Origin: Acidobacteriota bacterium
GTDB taxonomy: Bacteria > Acidobacteriota > Thermoanaerobaculia > Multivoradales > SZUA-115
Assembly (NCBI GenBank): GCA_024277255.1
Contig: JAJRVQ010000087.1
Span: forward strand, 62,001-126,000
DNA: 64,000 nucleotides
Direction of reading: 5' to 3'
Shown here: one piece after another, positions 1 through 9,560 of the stretch
Numbering within the stretch: the stretch's first letter is position 1
How the letters are laid out: every line of letters starts with the position of its first letter
Program-made: the position numbers and the translations under genes
Notes under the pieces: generated by a model
The model's input: the letters and a program-made list of their open reading frames with translations, nothing else
Databases searched by the model: none
Told to the model about the DNA's origin: nothing

Positions 1-178
1 GATCAAACCCCAGAGTGGCAGGGTTGTGCTTGTCGTTCTCGAAGGGATGGGAAGAATGGGAGAGATGGTGGTTGGGAGTGGCAACGGCAGGGAACCGGAA
101 CAAGAAAGACCGACGATGCCCTTCTTTCGAGTAGGAGTGCGCGTTCAGTTCTCCAATCGGCCTTCCGCGACCTCTCTC

Positions 179-1729
179 ATGAGGGCGCGAGTTGCCGCGG
201 CGGAGAAGCGGTGCGTGCCACTGCTTGCAGGTCTAGTGATCCTACTGTTCCTCCTCTTGCCGATGGCTTCGCAGCCGATTCTTGGCCAACAGGACGATCT
301 CGGACTCACCCAACGGCGAATTCTGGATGTGCGACGGCAGTAGATCGAACTCAGAGTTGGCCGTGCCGAGTTCAGCCGCGTGGAACAGCTTCAGCGAGAT
401 GGCCTGCTTCCCGATTCCGATCTCGAGGAGGCCAGAGCCAATCTCGAGAAGCTTCAGCTTGCCTACCAAGAGGCGGTTCTCGCTCTGCTCAACGTGAAGC
501 CTAGGGTTGTGGTCGAGCGAGCCGTCAAGTACCGCGATAGCAGTGGCCGCAGGTTCGTTAGACTGACCATCGCCAACAGGACACCAGCGCTCGATGACTC
601 ACGTTTCGACTTTCTCAACAACTTCGAGGGGGCTGAACCCATCCCCGAGGAACTTCGGATCCAGAGCATTCGCGACATGTTCATCTCTCTGCAGGACCCT
701 GGCTCCGCGGTGGCGCGGGGAGGGAACACGATCGCTTTGCCTTACCAGCAGTACGTTCCAGAACTGGAGTACGGAACGCGCAAGACGCTGGTCTTCAAGC
801 TCTTGCGCGACGTGTCGAGCGTGATCGTTTCGACCGGCTACTCCGGTCGAACGCAGGACCTCCAGATCCAGCTCGAGCAGGCGGAGTTGGGAAGAGCGCT
901 CGACATCAGCTCGACTCAGTTGTCGCAGGAGGCGGACCTGGGGAGCCAGGTTGTCTATGCGCTGCGCTTGGAACGATCTAGCGTCGATAGCCGCAGCTTC
1001 TATCTCCAAGCCGCGGGCCTTCCTCGCCAGATCAGCTACCGGTTTGTTGAGCCGCACACCCAGGCCAGGGTGTCGCAGCTCAACTTCCCCGCCGGGGTCA
1101 CGGAGCAGGATATTGAGTTGCGTCTCTTTCTGCCGGAACAGGCTGGTGAGGGTGTGGTGATCGATCAGGCCATCGAATTTTGGACTGTGGCCAAGAGCGA
1201 GTCAGGAGAAATACCACTCTCCGCCGTAGGCGAGGTAGATGTCGAGACTCTAGAAAGTAGCGGCGCAGGTTTCTTGCGCTTGAGCTTGACGCCGCAAGGG
1301 CTCGGTGAGATCGATCTCACCACGGTCTCCCTTTTCTCCGAGATCGAGGTTGGGGGGAGGGCTGCCTTTCCTCTGACCCTGAAGAATGTGGGGACTCGTC
1401 GTTTGGATGCCGTTTTGTTGCGCCCTGAGGCTCCTCCCGGCTGGAGAGTGACAGCAGAGCCGGCAGAAATCCCGTCTCTGGATTTGAATCGAGAGACCAC
1501 TGCCGAGTGACTCGTGGAGCCCCCAGAGAATGTGGCGGTCGGTGACTATGAGATTCGTCTTCGCACTGAGACCTTCGTCGATGGCCGGCGACTGCCTGCA
1601 CAGTCGAAGATTTTCCGCATCAGCGTGAAGCCTCGCTCCAATGTCCTGTTGGCGACGCTGCTGATTGCTCTGCTGGCCGTTGCGCTTCTCGGAGCGATAC
1701 TCTTCGTGGTGAGAATTACTCGTAAATAG
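179..1729 (+). pseudogene. NEW3-domain (NPCBM-associated) exported membrane protein, broken by two in-frame stops
   Basis: From the ATG at 179 one frame runs 517 codons, interrupted by TAG at 341-343 (codon 55) and TGA at 1508-1510 (codon 444). There is no frameshift, and the protein pattern continues across both stops. Seen: a signal-peptide-like N terminus (hydrophobic run around residues 13-32), an alpha-helical segment rich in Glu/Leu/Arg after the first stop, a beta-rich middle, and a NEW3-like domain (TLKNVGTRRLDAVLLRPEAP, then PPENVAVGDYEI) that the TGA splits. A C-terminal membrane segment lies near residues 487-510. Such proteins commonly sit beside ABC-2 transporter genes, and the ATPase gene begins 19 bp downstream. 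Both stops could come from single C-to-T changes (CAG to TAG, CGA to TGA). The remnant may be a true pseudogene, a readthrough gene or a sequence-error case. The upstream 178 bases hold no clear gene. Confidence 0.72.
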
Positions 1730-1748
1730 GTAGGGATTGAGGGTTAAG

Positions 1749-2465
1749 ATGATTGAAGCAAGGTCCTTGACGAAGCAGTACGAAGACGGGGTGATTGCGG
1801 TCAACTCGCTCGATCTACAAGTGCCGGCCGGCGAGATTTACTGTCTTCTGGGTGCTAACGGTGCCGGGAAGACAACGACGGTTCACCTCTTTCTCGGCTT
1901 CATCGAACCGACCAGTGGCGAAGCGGTCGTGAACGGGATCGACGTTCATCGAGAGCCGCTGAAAGCCAAGAAGTACCTCGCCTTTCTGTCAGAGAACGTT
2001 CGGCTCTACGGCAATCTTACGGCACGTCAGAACCTGCGATTTTTCTGCAAACTCAGTGGTACCGAGCCGGGCGATCGAGATGCGTACTACGCGGCGCTCA
2101 GCCGGGTCGGACTACCGGAGAGAGCTTTTGAACAGAAGGTTCGGGAGTTCAGCAAGGGGATGCGCCAGAAGGTTGGTATCGCTATCGCGATGCTCAAGAA
2201 CGCCTCCGCACTGCTCCTGGATGAGCCGATGTCCGGTCTGGATCCCAAGGCCGCAGCTGATTTCGTGGCGCTTCTGGACTCACTCCGCGAAGAGGGCAAG
2301 GCAATTCTCATGTCGACTCACGACATTTTCCGGGCCAAACAACTGGCTGACCGGATAGGGATCATGAAAGATGGCCAGAAAGTGGCTGAACGCACTCGGG
2401 AGGCGCTGTTGAAGGAAGACCTGGAGAAGCTCTACCTCGACTACATGCGAGAGTTGAATACGTAG
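1749..2465 (+). CDS. ABC transporter ATP-binding protein (ABC-2 / NatA-type exporter)
   Basis: This is a 238-residue nucleotide-binding subunit that should power an ABC-2 type exporter at the inner membrane. Seen: Walker A GANGAGKT at residues 35-42, a Q-loop region, the signature FSKGMRQK (the FSKGM variant typical of NatA/CcmA-like exporters rather than LSGGQ), Walker B ALLLDEP with the following MSGLDP, and the H-loop MSTHD. I chose the ATG at 1749 because GAGGG lies a few bases upstream; a TTG 12 bases earlier is less likely. No permease gene follows: the next 205 bases hold no supported ORF and then an unrelated acyl-CoA synthetase. Its permease must be upstream of the window or lost. 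The neighbouring NEW3 protein gene is interrupted, so the whole exporter may be decaying, although this gene is intact. Confidence 0.9.
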   Translation: MIEARSLTKQYEDGVIAVNSLDLQVPAGEIYCLLGANGAGKTTTVHLFLGFIEPTSGEAVVNGIDVHREPLKAKKYLAFLSENVRLYGNLTARQNLRFFCKLSGTEPGDRDAYYAALSRVGLPERAFEQKVREFSKGMRQKVGIAIAMLKNASALLLDEPMSGLDPKAAADFVALLDSLREEGKAILMSTHDIFRAKQLADRIGIMKDGQKVAERTREALLKEDLEKLYLDYMRELNT

Positions 2466-2670
2466 TGTCCTGTCCGGGCTGATAGAAGCCGAGTTACTCG
2501 AAAGTAGTGAGCGACTACTCTGGCCCTCTTCCTTGCGGGGCAGTGAAGGCGGGCGCTTGCGTCGACGGCTCGTGAATGAGAGAGTCTTGACCTGAATTCA
2601 CGCTGATTCGAGTCACGCCGTCACGGTCCCGGAAGTGGGGACCGCGGCCGAAAACAGTGGAGGGGCTTCC

Positions 2671-4494
2671 ATGAGCGAGCGCTCGTTCGAGTCGATTGTC
2701 GAGATGTTGCACTACCGGGTCGCGGAATCCGCGGACGCGGATGCAATGTATGGCTACCGCGACGGTGGCTGGTACACGATGAGCTGGAAGGAGGTCGGCG
2801 AGCGGTGCCGCCGGATCGCTTGCGGTCTGTTGAGCCTTGGCATCGAGCACGGTGACCGGGTGGCGGTCTTGTCGGTGACCCGTCCGGAATGGGTGCTCGC
2901 AGACTACGGCATTCTTGCCGCGGGTGGTGCCACATCGACGATTTTCAGCTCGAACACGCCGGCGGAGTGTGCCTTCATCCTGCAGGATTCAGGCTCTGCC
3001 TATTGCTTTGTGGAAGACGCGGATCAGGCGGCCAAGTTGGTACAGCAGAAGGAGGACTTGCCCGAGTTGCGCAAGGTGATCTGGATCGACGGGCAGCCGC
3101 CGGCCGAGGATGACTGGATGCTCTCTCTCACCGATCTCTACGCGGCGGGTGAGGATTGGGACAACGCGAATCCGGGCACTTATGACGAGATCTCCGGCAA
3201 GGTCAAGTCGACCGATCTGGCGACGCTGATCTACACGTCGGGCACCACCGGCCGGCCCAAGGGTGTGATGCTGACTCACTCGAACTGGGTCTACGAGGCC
3301 TGCGCGACCCACGAGATCGCCCTGTTGAAGTCGGACGACTTGCAGTATCTCTTCTTGCCCCTGGCCCATTCATTCGCCAAGGTCTTGCAGGTCGCTTTCC
3401 TGCGCACCGCGACACCAACGGCGGTGAATGGGGATATCGACGGCCTGATCGGCTATCTCGGTGAGATCCACCCCACGGTGATGGCGGCGGTGCCGAGGGT
3501 CTACGAGAAGGTCTACAACAAGGTCGTCTCCGGCGCCAAGGATGCCGGTGGCCTGACGTACAAGATCTTCAAGTGGGCGGTCGAGGTGGGCAAGGTGGTC
3601 TCCAAGCTACGCCAGGAGGGCAAGGATGCGACCGGCTTGCTCGCCCTCAAGCACAAGCTGGCCGACATGTTGGTCTACTCGAAGCTCAAGAATCGCTTCG
3701 GCGGCCGCATTCGCTTCTTCGTCTCGGGCGGTGCACCGCTGTCGCGGGAGATCGCCGAGTTCTTCCACGCCGCCGACCTGCTGGTGCTCGAAGGCTACGG
3801 CCTGACCGAGACCGCCGCCGCCACCTTCATCAACCGGGTCGACAACTACAAGTTCGGCACTGTCGGACCTCCGATGCCGGGTACCGAGGTCAAGATCGCC
3901 GAGGAGGATGGAGAGATCTTGGTGCGCGGTGGCGGCATCATGCAGGGCTACTACAACATGCCCGAAGAGACCGCTGAAACGCTGGTCGACGGCTGGCTCC
4001 TCACCGGCGATATCGGTGAGGTCGACAGCGACGGTTTCCTCCGCATCACCGACCGCAAGAAGGATCTGATCGTCACCGCCGGCGGCAAGAATGTCGCGCC
4101 GCAGTATGTGGAGAACCTGCTCAAGGTGGCCTCGGACTGGGTCTCGCAAGTGGTGATGCTGGGCGACCGGCGCCCCTTCTGCATTGCCTTGATCACCATC
4201 AACGAGGAAACGGTGGCTCCGTGGGCTAAACAGCAGGGGATCGACTTCACCGACTACGCCGATCTCTCCAGCCGGCAGGAAGTTCACGACTTGGTGTGGG
4301 CAGACATGGCCAAACTGAACGGCAAGCTGGCCAGCTACGAGCAGGTCAAGAAGATCAAGCTCTTGCCCAACGATTTCTCTCAGGAAACCGGCGAACTAAC
4401 GCCGAAGATGAGTATCAAGCGCAAGGTGGTCGAGAAGAAATACACCGACTACATCGAAGAACTCTACGCCAGCAAGGCACGGGTGGAGCTGTAG
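2671..4494 (+). CDS. Long-chain acyl-CoA synthetase (AMP-forming ligase, FAA1-like)
   Basis: This 607-residue enzyme of the ANL superfamily should activate long-chain fatty acids to acyl-CoA through an acyl-adenylate. Seen: the P-loop-like motif YTSGTTGRPKGVMLTH (around residue 187), the VSGGAPLS and YGLTET motifs in the middle, LTGDIG with the adenylate-binding Asp, and DRKKDLIVTAGGKNVAPQ at the hinge to the small C-terminal domain. Length fits the FAA1/FadD15 branch (about 600 residues). Start: ATG 2671 has GTGGAGGGG seven bases upstream; an in-frame ATG 36 bases earlier lacks a ribosome-binding site. It is followed after 40 bases by an LpxL-type acyltransferase, so the pair may work on membrane lipids, but that link is inference. 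Exact chain-length preference cannot be read from sequence. Confidence 0.93.
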   Translation: MSERSFESIVEMLHYRVAESADADAMYGYRDGGWYTMSWKEVGERCRRIACGLLSLGIEHGDRVAVLSVTRPEWVLADYGILAAGGATSTIFSSNTPAECAFILQDSGSAYCFVEDADQAAKLVQQKEDLPELRKVIWIDGQPPAEDDWMLSLTDLYAAGEDWDNANPGTYDEISGKVKSTDLATLIYTSGTTGRPKGVMLTHSNWVYEACATHEIALLKSDDLQYLFLPLAHSFAKVLQVAFLRTATPTAVNGDIDGLIGYLGEIHPTVMAAVPRVYEKVYNKVVSGAKDAGGLTYKIFKWAVEVGKVVSKLRQEGKDATGLLALKHKLADMLVYSKLKNRFGGRIRFFVSGGAPLSREIAEFFHAADLLVLEGYGLTETAAATFINRVDNYKFGTVGPPMPGTEVKIAEEDGEILVRGGGIMQGYYNMPEETAETLVDGWLLTGDIGEVDSDGFLRITDRKKDLIVTAGGKNVAPQYVENLLKVASDWVSQVVMLGDRRPFCIALITINEETVAPWAKQQGIDFTDYADLSSRQEVHDLVWADMAKLNGKLASYEQVKKIKLLPNDFSQETGELTPKMSIKRKVVEKKYTDYIEELYASKARVEL

Positions 4495-4534
4495 TTCGCC
4501 TTGGTCAACCCGTCGTTGTGACTTTGTAGTTCAC

Positions 4535-5542
4535 ATGCAGTGGAAACAAGCTCCTCGCAGCCGCCTTGCCGAGCGGTATCACGAGTGGGCGATGCGCCGC
4601 GGTTTTCCGCTGCTGGTGCGCATTGCCCCCAAGTTGCCCCGCTGGTTCCTCTTTCTGGGTGCCAGGGTCATCATCTCGTCGGTGATGCTGGTCTACCGCG
4701 CACCGTTGCGGGCGATCGACCGCAATCTGGCGCGGATTCTCGGCCTGCCGCTCTCCTCGCGGCGGGTGAAGCAGGCCCGGCGGCGGATGATCTTCAATCT
4801 GGCCTACTACTGGGTGGATCTCTTTCGGTTCTGCCAGAGGCCGATTGAAGATCTGCAAGAGCTGATGGGCGAGGTGAGTGGGATGGAGCATCTGGAGGCG
4901 GCGGTCGAGCGGGGCAAGGGCGTCCTGCTGTTGACCGCGCATCTGGGCAACTGGGAGTTGGGCGGCCTATTGCTCAAGGGGATCGATCTGCCGGTCTCCG
5001 TGGTCTATGTCCGCGATCAGTCGCCGGCGGCCGAGGAATTTCGGGCTTTTCTGCGCGGCCTGATCGGGGTTGGGGAGATTCCCATCGATCCCACTTCGCA
5101 GCTCTCCAGCCTGCCGGTGTTGCGGGCGCTGAGCGAGGGGCGGGTGGTGGCCATGCAGGGAGATCGCGATTTCAACGACCGAGGGATCGAGTTCGACTTC
5201 TTCGGTTCCCCGGCCCCTTTCCCCGTCGGTCCGATGACCCTGACGCGGATGACCGGCGCCGCGCTCATTCCCGCCTTCGTCACCTACGATGAACAACATC
5301 GTTTCGACATTACCTTCGGCGAAGCGATCGAGGTCGCCACCGGCGGCACCCGACAAGAGGATGCGCGAGCCGCGGCGAGACGCTGGGTCGAGGTGGTGGA
5401 GAGGGCGGTGCGTCGCTGGCCGGATCAGTGGTACACCTTCTTCGACTTCTGGAATCAGGCGGAGCACGATCGCGGCCCCGCCGGCGCGGCGGATCGGGTC
5501 GCCGATTCGGCTGCCGGTGAAGCGGAAGAGACGGCCTGGTGA
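4535..5542 (+). CDS. LpxL/HtrB-family lipid A (lauroyl-type) acyltransferase
   Basis: This 335-residue inner-membrane acyltransferase is of the family that adds secondary acyl chains to lipid A or related glycolipids. Seen: a hydrophobic N-terminal anchor (about residues 35-55), the catalytic H-x4-E motif TAHLGNWE (His136, Glu141), and a conserved QGDRDF segment followed by a Phe-rich FFG element. Length is close to the usual 300-330. The last four bases overlap the GTG start of trmB (GTGA), so the two are likely translationally coupled. The upstream acyl-CoA synthetase could be functionally related, although LpxL enzymes normally use acyl-ACP. No strong Shine-Dalgarno precedes this ATG. The acceptor lipid is not known. 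Confidence 0.86.
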   Translation: MQWKQAPRSRLAERYHEWAMRRGFPLLVRIAPKLPRWFLFLGARVIISSVMLVYRAPLRAIDRNLARILGLPLSSRRVKQARRRMIFNLAYYWVDLFRFCQRPIEDLQELMGEVSGMEHLEAAVERGKGVLLLTAHLGNWELGGLLLKGIDLPVSVVYVRDQSPAAEEFRAFLRGLIGVGEIPIDPTSQLSSLPVLRALSEGRVVAMQGDRDFNDRGIEFDFFGSPAPFPVGPMTLTRMTGAALIPAFVTYDEQHRFDITFGEAIEVATGGTRQEDARAAARRWVEVVERAVRRWPDQWYTFFDFWNQAEHDRGPAGAADRVADSAAGEAEETAW

Positions 5543-6264
5543 GGGATCGCCAGCCGGAAGGCAAGAAACAGCGCCGGGCCGGCAAGAGGTGGGCGGCGAT
5601 CAAGCCGGTACTGGTCTCGGTGGCCGGCGATGAGCAGCCGTTGGTGGCGCTTTCCACACCGCTGGATGTGGAGAGTCTGGTGGCCGGCGAGGGTTCGTGG
5701 GAGGTGGAGCTGGGCTTCGGCAAGGGCCGTTTCCTCTTGGCGCAGGCGCAGGCGCGCCCCGAGGTCCGTTTCCTCGGCGTCGAACAGGCCACGTATTACT
5801 ACCGGCTCCTCTCGCGCCGAGCGGCGCGCCAGGGAGCTGACAACCTGGTCACCCTGCGCGGCGACGCGCTCTATGTGCTGTCGGCACTGCTGCCGGCGGG
5901 ATTCGCCGATGCGGTTCACGTCTACTTTCCCGATCCTTGGCCGAAGAATCGGCACCGCAAGCGACGGCTGTTCGAGCCGGAGACCGTCGATTTGGTGCTC
6001 AGCCTGCTCAAGCCGGGAGCCAGCCTGTGGTTTGCGACCGACTTCGTGGAGTACGGCGAGTGGGTCTGGCGCATCCTCGCCTCGTACCCGGGCTTCGAAT
6101 TGCGCCGCATCGAGGGCCCGTGGCCGGGAGGGCCGCGTACCAACTACGAGGCGAAATTCGTCGAGGAAGGCCGGCCGATCCTCCGTCTCGAAGCGCGCAG
6201 GAGCCGGCAGCCACCTCCTCTTCATCCGGCCGGTGAGAGCGGAATCTTGGTCGCTCCGAGGTAG
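5539..6264 (+). CDS. trmB: tRNA (guanine-N7-)-methyltransferase
   Basis: TrmB methylates G46 in the variable loop of tRNAs using S-adenosylmethionine. Seen: the SAM-binding motif VELGFGKGRFLL, the conserved FLGVEQ strand, and the hallmark VYFPDPWPKNRHRKRRL block, followed by FATDF and the C-terminal TNYEAKF motif that completes the active site. All are in the expected order over 241 residues. The start is a GTG overlapping the stop of the acyltransferase gene by four bases. The Arg/Lys-rich N terminus (about 20 residues) is a little longer than in some homologues. The C-terminal ~25 residues after the last family motif are proline-rich and not conserved in the family as I know it. Confidence 0.95.
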   Translation: MRDRQPEGKKQRRAGKRWAAIKPVLVSVAGDEQPLVALSTPLDVESLVAGEGSWEVELGFGKGRFLLAQAQARPEVRFLGVEQATYYYRLLSRRAARQGADNLVTLRGDALYVLSALLPAGFADAVHVYFPDPWPKNRHRKRRLFEPETVDLVLSLLKPGASLWFATDFVEYGEWVWRILASYPGFELRRIEGPWPGGPRTNYEAKFVEEGRPILRLEARRSRQPPPLHPAGESGILVAPR

Positions 6265-6276
6265 GCTGCCGCGGCG

Positions 6277-8037
6277 ATGCTGGACCCACTGCGCTACTTA
6301 CTGCCCTACTTCAAGAAGTACCGCCGAGCTCTGCTTTCGGGGGTGTTGGCGATTCTCGTCTCCTCGACGATCGGCCTGCTCTCGCCGTTGCTGGTGGGGT
6401 GGGCGGTGGATACATTGCGACAGCAAGTTCGCATGGCCACACTGCTGCGCTATGCCGGCTTGCTGATCGGAGTGGCTGCCTTTCGCGGCGTGTTCACCTA
6501 CCTGCAGCGGATGATCCTGGTGACCATGAGTCGCAACATCGAGCGCGACCTGCGCAACCGTTTCTTCGCCAGTTTGCAGACACAGGCGCAATCCTTCTTT
6601 CACCGTTCGCATACCGGCGACTTGATGGCCAAGGCGACCAACGACCTGGCGGCGGTGCGATCGATGTGTGGGCCGGCGATCATGTACGGCTCGAACACGG
6701 TCTTCACCGGGTTGGGATCGCTCTTCTTCATGCTCAAGATTCACCCGCCGCTCACCTTGCTGGCGCTGGCCTCGATGCCCTTCGTGGCCTTGACCACCAA
6801 GGTTTTCGGCCAGCGAATCCACCATCTCTTCGGCCAGGTCCAGGAGACCTTCTCGCACCTCTCGACGCAGGTGCAGGAGAACATGGCCGGGGTGCGCGTG
6901 GTGCGAGCCTATGCGCGGGAGCAGGCGGAAGAGGAGAGATTCGCCCGCCGCAACCAGGCCAACTTCGAGGGCAACCGGCAACTCATTCGGTGGAACTCGG
7001 CGTTCAACCCGGCACTGCAAGGGCTGGTGGGGCTGGGGTACGTGGCGGTCCTCTGGTACGGCGGCTTGCTGGTCCGAAGCTCGTAGATGACGGTCGGCGA
7101 CTTTGTCGCGTTCAACTTCTTTCTCACCCGCATGGTCTGGCCGATGATCGCGGTGGGTTGGGTGATCAACCTGGTGCAGCGGGGGACCGCTTCGCTGCGC
7201 CGGATGTGCCAGGTGATGGATGCTGAACCGGAGATCGTCGACCTGACCTCTGCCGACCCGTTCCCTGCCGGAACTGTGCAACCCGCGGTTCGCGGCGACA
7301 TCGCCTTGAGAGATTTGACCTTCGCCTACGAGGAGGGCGAGCCGGTGCTCGAGGGGATTGATCTCGACGTGCCGGCGGGTTCCACAGTGGCGCTGGTGGG
7401 GCGAACCGGCAGCGGCAAGAGCACCTTGCTGTCGCTGATTCCTCGCCTGACCGATCCGCCGCCAGGGGCGCTACGGCTGGACGGTGTCGACGTGCGGCAG
7501 TGGCCGCTGGCGACCCTGCGTTCGTCGATCGGCATGGTGCCGCAAGAGACTTTCCTGTTCTCCGCGACGGTGCGTGAGAACATCGCTTTTGGCGTTCCGG
7601 ATGCCAGCGAAGAGCAGCTGCTCGAAGCGGCGCGCATCGCCGGGCTTGGCTCCGACCTGGAGGGCTTTCCCCAGGGGCTTGACACCCGGGTAGGCGAGCG
7701 GGGAATCACCCTCTCGGGTGGCCAGAAGCAGCGTGTCTCGCTGGCCCGCGCGGTCTTGCGCCAGCCTCGCATCTTGCTCCTCGATGACTGCTTGTCGGCG
7801 GTCGACACCGATACCGAGGAGAAGATTCTGGGCGAGCTGGAGCGGGTTTTTCCCGGCCGCACGGTGTTTCTCGTCTCGCATCGAATCTCGACGGTGCAGC
7901 GCGCCGATCGCATCGTGGTGCTCGATCAAGGTCGCATCGCGGAGCAGGGGACGCACGAAGAGCTGGTCTCCCGCGATGGTCTCTACGCCGACCTCGCCCG
8001 CCGCCAGCGGCTCGAGGCTGAGTTGGCAGCGGTGTAG
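6277..8037 (+). pseudogene. ABC exporter (MdlA/MsbA-like half transporter) interrupted by in-frame TAG at codon 270
   Basis: One frame of 587 codons encodes a complete half-transporter, an ABC transmembrane domain (about residues 15-295) plus a nucleotide-binding domain (about 335-575), but codon 270 (7084-7086) is TAG. The codons on each side continue the family pattern: YGGLLVRSS, stop, MTVGDFVAFN. In homologues this position lies in the loop before the last transmembrane helices. The ATPase half has Walker A GRTGSGKST, signature LSGGQKQR, Walker B ILLLDD and the switch His in VSHR. A CAG-to-TAG change would explain the stop. The ATG directly after the stop could reinitiate translation, but that product would lack most transmembrane helices. 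It could be a nonsense pseudogene, a suppressed stop, or an error. The family exports lipids, peptides or drugs; the substrate cannot be told. Confidence 0.85.
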
Positions 8038-8123
8038 GCGCTCCATCGACCCGCTGGTCTCTGTTGTACAGTGATCGGTGAGAGCGTTCTTCGTTCATGT
8101 GGAGCGAGAGGAGATGCGACGCC

Positions 8124-9029
8124 ATGCGCGTAGTGATCGCCGGTGGATCCGGGTTGATCGGAAAAGCTCTGACCGCGGAGCTGGTCGCTGCCGGCCACGA
8201 GGCCATCCTCCTTAGCCGGACGCCGCACCGGCTGGCGGGGTTGCCGGCGGGGACTCGCGCTGTCGGCTGGGATGGCACCACGGTGCAAGGCTGGGGAGAT
8301 CTTGTCGCCGGTTCGGCGATCGTCAACCTGGCCGGTGAGAGCATCGCCTCGGGCCGCTGGAACGATCGGCGTAAGAGGCGGCTGCGCGACAGCCGGCTCA
8401 ACCCGACGCGGGCGGTGGTGGCGGCGGTCGCGCAAGCCGAGCCGGCTCCAACGGTCCTGGTGCAGGGCTCGGCGGTCGGTTTCTACGGACCGGGCGACGA
8501 CCGGCAGCTCAGCGAAGAGTCGCCGCCGGGCGGTGATTTCTTGGCCGAGCTGTGCGTCCACTGGGAAGAGGCGAGCGCTGCGGTGGAAGAGGTGGGGGTG
8601 CGCCGGGCGGTGATCCGCACCGGGGTCGTCCTCAGTGCGGAGGGAGGTGCGCTGCCGCGCATCTTGCTGCCCTTTCGCCTCTTCGCCGGCGGTGCCGCCG
8701 GCCATGGCAGGCAGTGGTTCCCGTGGATCCACCTCGCCGACGAGGTGGCGGCGATCCGCTTTCTCATCGAGCATGGCGAGGCGGCCGGCATCTTCAACCT
8801 GACCGCCCCCAACCCACTGACCAACCGAGAGTTCGCCAAGGTCGCCGGCAAAGTGCTGAGGCGACCGAGTTTCATCCCGGCTCCCGCCTTTGCCTTGCGC
8901 CTGATGCTGGGAGAGATGGCCGATTTGGTGCTCGAAGGCCAGCGGGCGGTGCCGCAACGTTTGCAGAAGTTGGGCTTTCCATTCCGCTTCCTGACCGCGG
9001 AAGCCGCCTTGCGCGATCTGCTGGCATGA
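8124..9029 (+). CDS. TIGR01777-family NAD(P)-dependent epimerase (YfcH-like)
   Basis: This is a 301-residue extended short-chain dehydrogenase/reductase of the TIGR01777 (YfcH/SULA-like) family, whose substrate is generally unknown. Seen: the Rossmann motif IAGGSGLIGKAL at the N terminus, the VNLAGE motif after the fourth strand, GSAVGFYGPGDD with the family-typical YG, and the C-terminal FNLTAPNP and LQKLGFPFRF segments characteristic of the family. Start: ATG 8124 follows GAGAGGAG at a normal distance; an in-frame ATG 27 bases earlier is poorer. It is probably co-transcribed with the SRPBCC gene 66 bases downstream. SRPBCC domains are fused to this family in some bacteria, which supports a shared role, but that is inference. 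Confidence 0.9.
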   Translation: MRVVIAGGSGLIGKALTAELVAAGHEAILLSRTPHRLAGLPAGTRAVGWDGTTVQGWGDLVAGSAIVNLAGESIASGRWNDRRKRRLRDSRLNPTRAVVAAVAQAEPAPTVLVQGSAVGFYGPGDDRQLSEESPPGGDFLAELCVHWEEASAAVEEVGVRRAVIRTGVVLSAEGGALPRILLPFRLFAGGAAGHGRQWFPWIHLADEVAAIRFLIEHGEAAGIFNLTAPNPLTNREFAKVAGKVLRRPSFIPAPAFALRLMLGEMADLVLEGQRAVPQRLQKLGFPFRFLTAEAALRDLLA

Positions 9030-9095
9030 TGGATCCTCTGGGTAAGGGACTATGAGCGTCTCTCCAACTCTGCGCACAACAAGTGAGGTCAGGTG

Positions 9096-9560
9096 ATGGT
9101 CGAGGGGATTCGCCAGGGGGATATTCCGGGGGTTCAGCTGCGTTGCCGCCAGGAGCTGGCCTGCTCCGTCGAAGAGGGCTGGCGATGGCTGCGCGATCCG
9201 CGAAAACTCGAACGGTGGCTCTGTGACGAGGCTCGGCTCGGTGAGGAATCGGGTGCGGAATGGCTTCACCTGGCGGGCGACGGTGGTGCCCTGGATGCGG
9301 CGCGCGAGCGAGGCGAGACGGTGGAGATCGAAACCCATCGCCGTTGGCATCTGCACTTCGAGCGTCGCGACCAGAACTGGCGTGCCGCCACCGACCTCAC
9401 CTTCGAACTGACGCCGAGCGAAGGCGGCTGCGAACTCTCGGTCCTCCAACACGGCTTCCAACGCCTGCCGCTGTCGGCTTGCCTGACCATCTGGGAGGGC
9501 TACCGGCGGCGGTGGAGAGAGGCGTTGGAGCGGTTGGCGGCGGAGGTGGAGCTACACTAA
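9096..9560 (+). CDS. SRPBCC (START/Aha1-like) ligand-binding domain protein
   Basis: This protein of about 154 residues has the sequence pattern of the SRPBCC helix-grip fold, used to bind hydrophobic ligands. Seen: an N-terminal strand followed by the helix pair around VEEGWRWLRDPRKLERWL (a signature of Aha1/START-like proteins), alternating strands in the middle, and a long C-terminal amphipathic helix ending WREALERLAAEVEL. No enzyme residues are recognisable. Start: ATG 9096 with GAGG upstream; the GTG three bases before is also possible. It lies directly behind the TIGR01777 epimerase and is probably in its operon. Its last nine bases overlap the end of the convergent HD-domain gene on the other strand. 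Confidence 0.72.
   Translation: MVEGIRQGDIPGVQLRCRQELACSVEEGWRWLRDPRKLERWLCDEARLGEESGAEWLHLAGDGGALDAARERGETVEIETHRRWHLHFERRDQNWRAATDLTFELTPSEGGCELSVLQHGFQRLPLSACLTIWEGYRRRWREALERLAAEVELH

Noticed and set aside
1..178. Possible N-terminal coding extension upstream of the NEW3 gene
   Set aside because: The in-frame stretch before ATG 179 is low-complexity and has no family pattern; the signal peptide begins after 179.
2477..2590. Short open stretch after the ATPase that might be a permease start
   Set aside because: About 38 codons, Arg-rich, no membrane helix, ends before any ABC-2 pattern; no evidence for a permease.
6277..8037. Genetic-code reassignment of TAG as an explanation for the internal stops
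   Set aside because: Many intact neighbouring genes (for example the ATPase, acyl-CoA synthetase, accC and secD) end with TAG, and TGA and TAA are also used as stops, so only local suppression or mutation is possible.
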